This document shows, in pieces, positions 58,824 to 64,000 of a stretch of 64,000 nt of DNA. Below the pieces are notes generated by a model. That model did not search any database, was not told the origin of the DNA, and saw only the letters and a list, made by a program, of their open reading frames with translations. Each line of letters starts with the position of its first letter. The first letter of the stretch is position 1. Position numbers and translations under genes: made by a program. Source of the stretch: Pseudoclavibacter chungangensis (GTDB lineage Bacteria; Actinomycetota; Actinomycetes; Actinomycetales; Microbacteriaceae); the NCBI RefSeq assembly GCF_013410545.1, contig NZ_JACCFV010000001.1, positions 3,534,001 to 3,598,000 of the forward strand, given 5' to 3'.

Positions 58824-58914
58824 TGCCACCCTCGCGCGCGTGACGCGGACGGTGTGCCTGCGGTGATCTTGGAGTGGTAGAGGGTGCCACCCTCGCGCGC
58901 GTGACGCGGACGGC
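58824..58914. repeat. Two copies of a 30-base direct repeat
   Basis: The 30-mer beginning GTGCCACCCTCGCGCGCGTG is present identically at 58824-58853 and 58885-58914, 61 bases apart, in the gap between rpsN and the SRPBCC gene. The 31 bases between copies are different. It might be part of a dispersed repeat family. Confidence 0.8.
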
Positions 58915-58926
58915 GCACGGCTCGGG

Positions 58927-59493
58927 TCACGTGCTGCGCGGCTGCGTCGTGTCCTCGGTGTGGTCGGGCCCCTGGTCGCCCGGCACCTGACCGTCGTCGG
59001 GGAATCCGCGCTCGGCGTAGGCGCGGCGGACGGGGACGAACGCGGCCATCCCGCCGTCGACGGGGTCGGCCGCGCGGCCGTCGAGCGCGGCCTCGAGCGC
59101 CTCGAGGCACATGTCCCATCCCGCGGCGTTGCGGGCCGCCCCGCCCTCGGTCTCGAGTTCGTCGACGAGCGTCAGCAGCGCGCCGTGCTCGTGCGGCTCG
59201 ACGTGCAGGTGCAGCCGGTCCTCGCCCCACTCGAACCCGAACGCACGCGGCGGATCCCACGCGAGCACGGTCCCCGTCGAACCGTCGGGGTCGTACGGAT
59301 CGCCCGACAGCCGGATCGGGCCCCCGACCCGCTCCTCGTAGTGCACATCGGGCGAGGGGAACCAGTGCGCGAGTTCCGCCGGATCGCTCACGGCCCGCCA
59401 CACGTCGGCCGGGTCGTGGGTGAGCGGGCGTCGGAACGTGACGGTCGGCCGACCGTCGGGCTCGGTGTACTCGGCGTCGTATCGGATCGTCAT
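58927..59493 (-). CDS. SRPBCC (AHSA1/START-like) domain protein
   Basis: A 188-residue protein of the SRPBCC/AHSA1 fold. VTFRRPLTHDPADVWRAVSDPAELAHWFP is the diagnostic N-terminal half, GTVLAWDPPRAFGFEWGEDRL the middle and AARNAAGWDMCLEALEAALDG the C-terminal helix that closes the hydrophobic cavity. Such proteins bind lipophilic ligands or act as stress-related chaperone-like factors. The last 40 residues form a polar tail. It stands alone. Confidence 0.88.
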   Translation of the reverse strand: MTIRYDAEYTEPDGRPTVTFRRPLTHDPADVWRAVSDPAELAHWFPSPDVHYEERVGGPIRLSGDPYDPDGSTGTVLAWDPPRAFGFEWGEDRLHLHVEPHEHGALLTLVDELETEGGAARNAAGWDMCLEALEAALDGRAADPVDGGMAAFVPVRRAYAERGFPDDGQVPGDQGPDHTEDTTQPRST

Positions 59494-59599
59494 GACTGCT
59501 CCATCCTCGGTGCGGGTCGTCGGTCGTCGTGGATGCGTAGTGTCGGTCAGTCGGTCGGACGTCGGCGGAGCGGGACGGGTCGTGGCGTGGTGCCGCGGA

Positions 59600-60061
59600 T
59601 CAACCGGCGTCGACGCACGGCCCCTCTCGGCGGATCTCGGCGAACTGCGACTCGATCGTCACGGTCGTGCGGTTCCCCGCGATGTCGGTGCTCGTGACGA
59701 CGGTGCGGAAGCCGCTCCACGTGAACGGTTCCACCGTGTCACCGCTCGCGCCGAGGGCATCGAATGCGAGCTGACCGGCATCGCCGACCGCGGCGCGGTC
59801 TCGACTCGCCTCGGAGGTCGTCGTGACGACGGCCTGCCGCCCGCCGTCGGGGGCGCCGCCCTCGACGGTGCACCTTGCATCGAGGACCTCGTCGAGTGGC
59901 GACCAGTCCCCGCCGAGCGCCGTGCGGACCGCGTCGATCTGGGCGTACGCCGTCGGCGGGGGCGTCGTCGTGACCGGCACGGCCCCGTTCGGTTGCTGTT
60001 GACAGCCCGCGAGGAGCACGGCGACGAGGAGCACGGGAGGGATCATCGCGGTCCGGCGCAT
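59600..60061 (-). CDS. Lipoprotein of unknown function
   Basis: A 153-residue lipoprotein. The signal peptide MRRTAMIPPVLLVAVLLAGC ends with a perfect lipobox (LLAGC, Cys 20), followed by a Pro/Thr linker and a small domain of about 110 residues with two cysteines (in DARCTVEGG and GPCVDAG), probably disulfide-bonded. The start at 60061 is set by the signal peptide. No domain is recognised. Confidence 0.75.
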   Translation of the reverse strand: MRRTAMIPPVLLVAVLLAGCQQQPNGAVPVTTTPPPTAYAQIDAVRTALGGDWSPLDEVLDARCTVEGGAPDGGRQAVVTTTSEASRDRAAVGDAGQLAFDALGASGDTVEPFTWSGFRTVVTSTDIAGNRTTVTIESQFAEIRREGPCVDAG

Positions 60062-60352
60062 ACCGGGAGGGTAGGGAATCCGGCCTGGAAGGCACCGAGT
60101 ACGCGCCGTCGCACCGGCCTCACGGGCCCGCAGATGCCCCGTTTGCTGGAAAACTGCGGCGAAATGAGCCCGAATCACGGCGTGTTCCGCGAATTGACGG
60201 GCCGAACGGCCCGCCGCTGATAGCGTTTCGACCGTTGCCACCGCTAGCGCGGCCGCGGAATCCCGCGGGCGTCGGGATCCCCCGGGCGCACACGGCAACA
60301 GCAACCGAACCTGCAACCGCCATCGGGCGGAGTACGTCCTGAAGGAGGACCC

Positions 60353-60640
60353 ATGGCAGACAAGACCGTGAACAAGACCGAACTCGTCGCCTCGATCGCC
60401 GCCGAGACCGGCCAGAGCCAGGCCGCCGTGAGCGGTGTGCTCGACGCGCTCTTCGCACAGCTCGCCGCGAACGTCGCCAAGGACGTCAAGGTCACGATCC
60501 CCGGCTGGATCTCGGTCGAGCAGACCGCCCGTGCCGCGCGCACCGGCCGCAACCCGCAGACGGGTGAGGCCATCCAGATCGCGGCCTCGAAGGGCGTCAA
60601 GATCTCGGCCGGCTCGAAGCTCAAGGCCGCCGTCAAGTAG
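60353..60640 (+). CDS. hup: HU-family DNA-binding protein
   Basis: A 95-residue histone-like HU protein that bends and compacts DNA. NKTELVASIAAETGQSQAAVSG forms the helical part, and the DNA-binding arm includes RTGRNPQTGEAIQIAASKG. It lacks the long Lys/Ala-rich tail of mycobacterial HupB. GAAGGAGG precedes the ATG. A TTGACG at 60194-60199 may be part of a distal promoter, but no matching -10 at normal spacing was found. A strong terminator follows. Confidence 0.96.
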   Translation: MADKTVNKTELVASIAAETGQSQAAVSGVLDALFAQLAANVAKDVKVTIPGWISVEQTARAARTGRNPQTGEAIQIAASKGVKISAGSKLKAAVK

Positions 60641-60650
60641 TCGACGCGAC

Positions 60651-60687
60651 GCACGAAGGGCCGCCCCGTGAGGGCGGCCCTTCGTGC
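60651..60687 (+). terminator. Terminator after hup
   Basis: Sixteen-base perfect arms (60651-60666 and 60672-60687, core GAAGGGCCGCCC) with a 5-base loop begin 10 bases after the hup stop. Confidence 0.8.
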
Positions 60688-60711
60688 GTTCCCGGTGGTG
60701 CGGGTGCGCGA

Positions 60712-60879
60712 TCAGGTGTCGCGGGGGATCGGGCCCGCGTCGAGGCGCTCGTCGTCCTCGCCGCCGGGTGGGAAGCTCGTGACGTTCGGGCGGCGGCGCA
60801 GGAAGACGATGCTCGCCGCCGATCCGCCCCACAGGAAGATCGCGGACAGGACCAGCACGGTGATCGCGATGGGAGTCAT
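60712..60879 (-). CDS. metS: Methionine/alanine importer small subunit MetS
   Basis: A 55-residue protein with one transmembrane helix (about 3-27, PIAITVLVLSAIFLWGGSAASIVFL) followed by RRRPNVTSFPPGG and an acidic tail, the classic pattern of the small subunit of neurotransmitter-sodium-symporter-type amino acid importers described in Corynebacterium as MetS. The ATG overlaps the stop of the large subunit gene by four bases. It is needed for activity of the large subunit in that system. Confidence 0.88.
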   Translation of the reverse strand: MTPIAITVLVLSAIFLWGGSAASIVFLRRRPNVTSFPPGGEDDERLDAGPIPRDT

Positions 60880-62459
60880 GCGCCCGCCTCCGTCCGCTCG
60901 CTCGAGGTCGGTGTCGGCGGATACGGCGGCCACGGCGTGAACTCGTCCGGCGATCGGACCCAGCGGAAGGCCGTGAGGACGATCGCCGCGATGATGCAGA
61001 ACACGATCGTCCCCCAACCGAACGTTGCCAGGTACCAGCCGGGCATGTCCGAGTAGCCGTCGAGGACGAGGTCCTTGATGCGCTCGTAGAGCATGTACGT
61101 GAGCAGGACGGGTGCGAGCACTGCGACGAAGAACAGCCAGATCCGGCCGACCTTGAACGTCGAGACCGCGTTGAGGTGGTACTCGAGCTCACGCCCGCGG
61201 CGCAGCACCCAGAACACGAGCACCGTCACGACGACGGCCGAGAACTCGATGCCGATGTTGTTCGCCCACTCGTCCATGACGTCGAGCGCGAGGAGTCCGG
61301 TCGTGGTGGAGAACAGCAGGATCGACAGGACCGCGCTCACGGCTCCCACGACGACGGGGGCGCTGCGCGAGGTGAGCCCGAACTTCTCCTGCACGCCCGC
61401 CGAGACGACCTGCAGGATCGAGATGAGCGACGTGAAGCCGGCGAGCACGAGCGAACCGAAGAACAGGCAGCCGAACAGCGGGCCGCCCGGCATCTGCGAG
61501 ACGATCGCCGGGAAGGTCATGAACGAGAGCCCGACGCCCGTGATCCCATCGAGCTGATCGATCGTGGTGCCCTGCTGGAACGCGAAGAAGCCGAGCGTCG
61601 CGAAGACACCGATCCCGGCGAGCAGCTCGAAGGAGCAGTTCGTGAACGCGACGACGAGGCCGGGTGTCGTGAGGTTCGCGCGTCGCTTGCGGTACGACGA
61701 GTACGTGACCATGATGCCGAACGCGATGGAGAGCGAGAAGAAGATCTGGCTGTACGCCGCGATCCACACGCTCGGGTCCCCGAGCGCCGCCCAGTTCGGT
61801 GTGAAGAGCGCGTTGAGGCCGTCGACGGCACCGTCGAGGAAGAGTGCACGCACGACGAGGACGAGGAAGGCGACACCGAGCGCGGGGATCGCGATGACGT
61901 TCGCACGTTCGAGCCCCTTCTTCACCCCCGCCGCGAGCACCGCGATGACGGCGACCCAGACGAAGACGAGCGGGATGAGGACGCCGGGCACGAACGTCGT
62001 GCTGAGGCCGGGTTCGCTCACCTGCAGGTACTCGTCGGTGAGGAAGGACGTCGGGTCGTCGCCCCAGCGCAGGTCGAATGAGAAGACGAAGTAGCTCAGC
62101 GCCCAGCCGATGATCGCCGTGTAGTAGAGGCCGATGACGAACGCGATCGCGACCTGGAACCAGCCGAGCGACTCGGTGAACCGACCGATGCGTCCGCCGA
62201 TGCGGCGGAACACCGTCGGCGCCGAGCCCCGGAACCGGTGGCCGAGCGCATAGTCGAGGAAGAGGATCGGCAGCCCCGCCGTGACGAGCGCGATGAGGTA
62301 CGGGATGAGGAACGCCCCGCCGCCGTTCTCGTACGCGACGCCGGGGAAGCGCCAGATGTTGCCGAGGCCGACGGCGGAGCCGATGGCCGACATGATGAAC
62401 CCGAATTGACCGGTCCATTGCTCCCGTGGCGGGGCGGCGGTCGAGGGGGCGGTGCTCAT
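60876..62459 (-). CDS. metP: Sodium-dependent methionine/alanine importer, NSS family
   Basis: A 527-residue NSS-family transporter with about 12 transmembrane helices. The N-terminal sodium/substrate site region QFGFIMSAIGSAVGLGNIWRFP, then YENGGGAFLIPYLIALVTAG, and FSLSIAFGIMVTYSSYRKR are typical. With MetS it would import methionine or alanine with sodium. The ATG at 62459 gives the usual N-terminus; an upstream ATG at 62492 is in frame but unsupported. The 152 bases to the divergent gene hold both promoters. Confidence 0.92.
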   Translation of the reverse strand: MSTAPSTAAPPREQWTGQFGFIMSAIGSAVGLGNIWRFPGVAYENGGGAFLIPYLIALVTAGLPILFLDYALGHRFRGSAPTVFRRIGGRIGRFTESLGWFQVAIAFVIGLYYTAIIGWALSYFVFSFDLRWGDDPTSFLTDEYLQVSEPGLSTTFVPGVLIPLVFVWVAVIAVLAAGVKKGLERANVIAIPALGVAFLVLVVRALFLDGAVDGLNALFTPNWAALGDPSVWIAAYSQIFFSLSIAFGIMVTYSSYRKRRANLTTPGLVVAFTNCSFELLAGIGVFATLGFFAFQQGTTIDQLDGITGVGLSFMTFPAIVSQMPGGPLFGCLFFGSLVLAGFTSLISILQVVSAGVQEKFGLTSRSAPVVVGAVSAVLSILLFSTTTGLLALDVMDEWANNIGIEFSAVVVTVLVFWVLRRGRELEYHLNAVSTFKVGRIWLFFVAVLAPVLLTYMLYERIKDLVLDGYSDMPGWYLATFGWGTIVFCIIAAIVLTAFRWVRSPDEFTPWPPYPPTPTSSERTEAGA

Positions 62460-62611
62460 ACGATCTCCGTTCGCGGCGGTGCGAGAATTCAAGATGCCCG
62501 ACGCTATCAGGCGGTTTCCGCCGTGTGCGACCGCGGAGCGTCGATCGGTCCTCGATCGATGGTGGCGATGCGCGAGTCGGCCGGTCTCGTCGCGCGTAGG
62601 CTGGAGGCACC

Positions 62612-64000
62612 ATGCCCAGAAACGACGAGGCGGCGCCCACGGCCGACGAACGCGCCCCGGCGTCCACCGCGGCGACGCGGCCGGCGACGAGCGGGACGCT
62701 TCGCGCGACCGGCGGGATCACCGCGGCGTGGACGCCGGGAGCGATCCGGTTCGTGCAGTTCGGGCCCGCCGCGCTCCTGGCCGCGGCCCTCGTCGCGATG
62801 CTGCTCGGGCTCGGCTTCGGTGGCGGCGCCGCAGCGGTCGCGCTCGCCGATCCCGGCCCGATCGTGCGCTGGGGGCTCCCCGTGCTGCGCCTCGCGTACA
62901 ACCTGACGGCCGCGGTCACGATCGGTGCGCTCGTCTTCGCGTCGTGCGTCGTGAGCCGGACGGGCCCGGAGTTCGAGCGGGTCATGCGCATCGCCTCCGG
63001 TGCCGCGACCGCGTGGACCGTCGCGACCGCCGGTGCCGCGTTCTTCACCTACCTGCAGATCAGCGGCGTCCCCCTCTCCGCGAGCGCGGAGTTCGGGGAG
63101 CAGCTTCGCTTCTTCTTCACCGAGATCGACCTCGGCCGACTGTGGCTGCTCGATCTCGGCATGATCCTCGTCCTGTCCGTCGTCGTGTTCGCGGTGCGGT
63201 CGATGTGGGGCGTCGGTCTCTCGACACTCCTCGCGCTGTTCGCGCTGTGGCCGCTCGCCTCGCAGGGGCACGCGGCCGGTGCGGCGAACCACGAGACGGC
63301 GATCGGCGGCATCACGCTCCACTACACGGGTGCCGCCGTGTGGCTCGGCGGTCTCGTGCTGCTCGCCCTCGTCACGCCCGCGCTCACGCCCGCGCGCCGC
63401 TACGACGTCGTGCGTCGCTTCTCCGGCATCGCCCTCGTGTCGTTCGCCGTCACGGCGTTCTCGGGCGTCGTCGCCGCCGTCATCAACGTCGGATCGTGGG
63501 CCGCGCTCACGGAGCCGTACGGCGTGCTCGTCGTGCTCAAGGTCGTCGCCCTCATCGGCCTCGGCATCTTCGGGGCGCTGCAGCGCAGGACGCTCATCGG
63601 GCGCATGCGGCCCGCGGAGGACGGCACGGCGAAGCGCGCGCCGCTCGCGTGGCTCATCGGACTCGAACTCGCGCTCATGGGGGTCGCCGCGGGGCTCGCC
63701 GCCGCACTCGGCCGCACGCCGTCGGTCGTGCAGGACGTCACGGCGGAACAGCTCGCCGATCCGTCGCCGGCGCAGCTGCTCTCGGGCAACGAGCTGCCGC
63801 CGCCGTTCGAGTTCTCGCGGCTGTTCACCGAGTGGCGCCTCGACCCGATCTGGACGACGCTGTGCGTCCTCGGTCTCGCGCTCTACCTCGTCGGGGTCGT
63901 GCGCCTGCACCGCCGCGGCGACCGGTGGCCCGTGCTCCGCACGATCTCGTTCACGCTCGGCATCCTGCTGCTGCTGTACCTCGTCAACGGGGCGCTCATC
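62612..64000 (+). CDS. CopD/CtaG-type copper-linked membrane protein, partial
   Basis: The frame runs from the ATG at 62612, with GGAGG upstream, off the right edge, giving at least 463 residues. About nine transmembrane helices are visible. The first part resembles the CopD copper-resistance domain (VRWGLPVLRLAYNLTAAVTIG, SQGHAAGAANHETAIGGITLHYTGAAVWLGG with conserved His), and the sequence from about residue 395 (PPPFEFSRLFTEWRLDPIWTT) begins a CtaG/caa3 oxidase assembly domain. Such fusions are common in actinobacteria and serve copper handling for cytochrome oxidase. Confidence 0.9.
   Translation, partial: MPRNDEAAPTADERAPASTAATRPATSGTLRATGGITAAWTPGAIRFVQFGPAALLAAALVAMLLGLGFGGGAAAVALADPGPIVRWGLPVLRLAYNLTAAVTIGALVFASCVVSRTGPEFERVMRIASGAATAWTVATAGAAFFTYLQISGVPLSASAEFGEQLRFFFTEIDLGRLWLLDLGMILVLSVVVFAVRSMWGVGLSTLLALFALWPLASQGHAAGAANHETAIGGITLHYTGAAVWLGGLVLLALVTPALTPARRYDVVRRFSGIALVSFAVTAFSGVVAAVINVGSWAALTEPYGVLVVLKVVALIGLGIFGALQRRTLIGRMRPAEDGTAKRAPLAWLIGLELALMGVAAGLAAALGRTPSVVQDVTAEQLADPSPAQLLSGNELPPPFEFSRLFTEWRLDPIWTTLCVLGLALYLVGVVRLHRRGDRWPVLRTISFTLGILLLLYLVNGALI

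Noticed and set aside
60194..60226. TTGACG ... TAGCGT as the hup promoter
   Set aside because: The spacing between the hexamers is 21 bases, outside the usual 16-19, so only the TTGACG was mentioned.
1..64000. CRISPR arrays, tRNA or rRNA genes, prophage modules
   Set aside because: No array of spaced identical repeats, no cloverleaf with a TTCGA-type T-loop and no phage structural or integrase gene was seen. The holin-like protein at 24218 belongs to a family that is mostly chromosomal.

Overview
The window is about 64 kb of very GC-rich DNA with dense genes, many GTG starts and many 1-4 base gene overlaps. It fits a chromosome segment of an actinobacterium of the order Micrococcales, most likely a Microbacteriaceae-like genus. 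Supporting signs are an rpsF-ssb-rpsR-rplI-dnaB run, ribosomal proteins S18, L33 and S14 without zinc ligands, an FBP-type treble-clef protein, LAxTG sortase signals and mycothiol-type DinB folds. The genus cannot be fixed from sequence alone.

Layout. 1-4.7 kb: two small membrane proteins, then the ribosome/replication run; the rplI-dnaB gap holds a cluster of DnaA boxes. 4.7-15.4 kb: housekeeping and stress enzymes (FBP protein, isoaspartyl methyltransferase-like, small alarmone synthetase, nitrilase-like amidase, F420/NADP reductase-like, MOSC, tyrosine phosphatase, YbaK deacylase) mixed with three paralogous membrane-anchored proteins and a two-gene membrane-protein unit. 15.4-21.6 kb: purB and a low-molecular-weight phosphatase facing two LAxTG surface proteins, the second of which lacks most of the N-terminal domain. 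21.6-31 kb: DinB-like protein, orphan HicB-like protein, a lipase-fold protein with a small partner, holin-like membrane protein, an HxlR-controlled oxidoreductase, hisC and a three-gene 2-oxo acid dehydrogenase operon without E3. 31-34 kb: an IS30 element that truncates a small membrane gene, beside a frameshifted membrane gene. 34-47.9 kb: SUFU-like protein, cysteine-synthase-like enzyme, a fused double ABC transporter under a putative iron box, TetR and MarR regulators with clear operators, an arginase-fold enzyme and a two-gene unit of unknown function. 48-50.3 kb: a third LAxTG surface protein and a META-domain protein.

50.3-58.8 kb is a zinc-homeostasis block. One five-gene operon encodes a His-rich binding lipoprotein, ATPase, two permeases and a Fur/Zur-type regulator. 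A second, convergent three-gene zinc/manganese ABC operon diverges from rpmB-rpmG-rpsN, whose products lack zinc-ribbon cysteines. Putative Zur-like boxes lie upstream of both transporters. 58.8-64 kb: SRPBCC protein, lipoprotein, HU, the MetPS-type transporter and the start of a CopD/CtaG copper protein.

A recurring feature is start codons placed 6-7 bases after a TAnnnT-like -10 hexamer, suggesting many leaderless mRNAs. No tRNA, rRNA, CRISPR array or prophage was seen.
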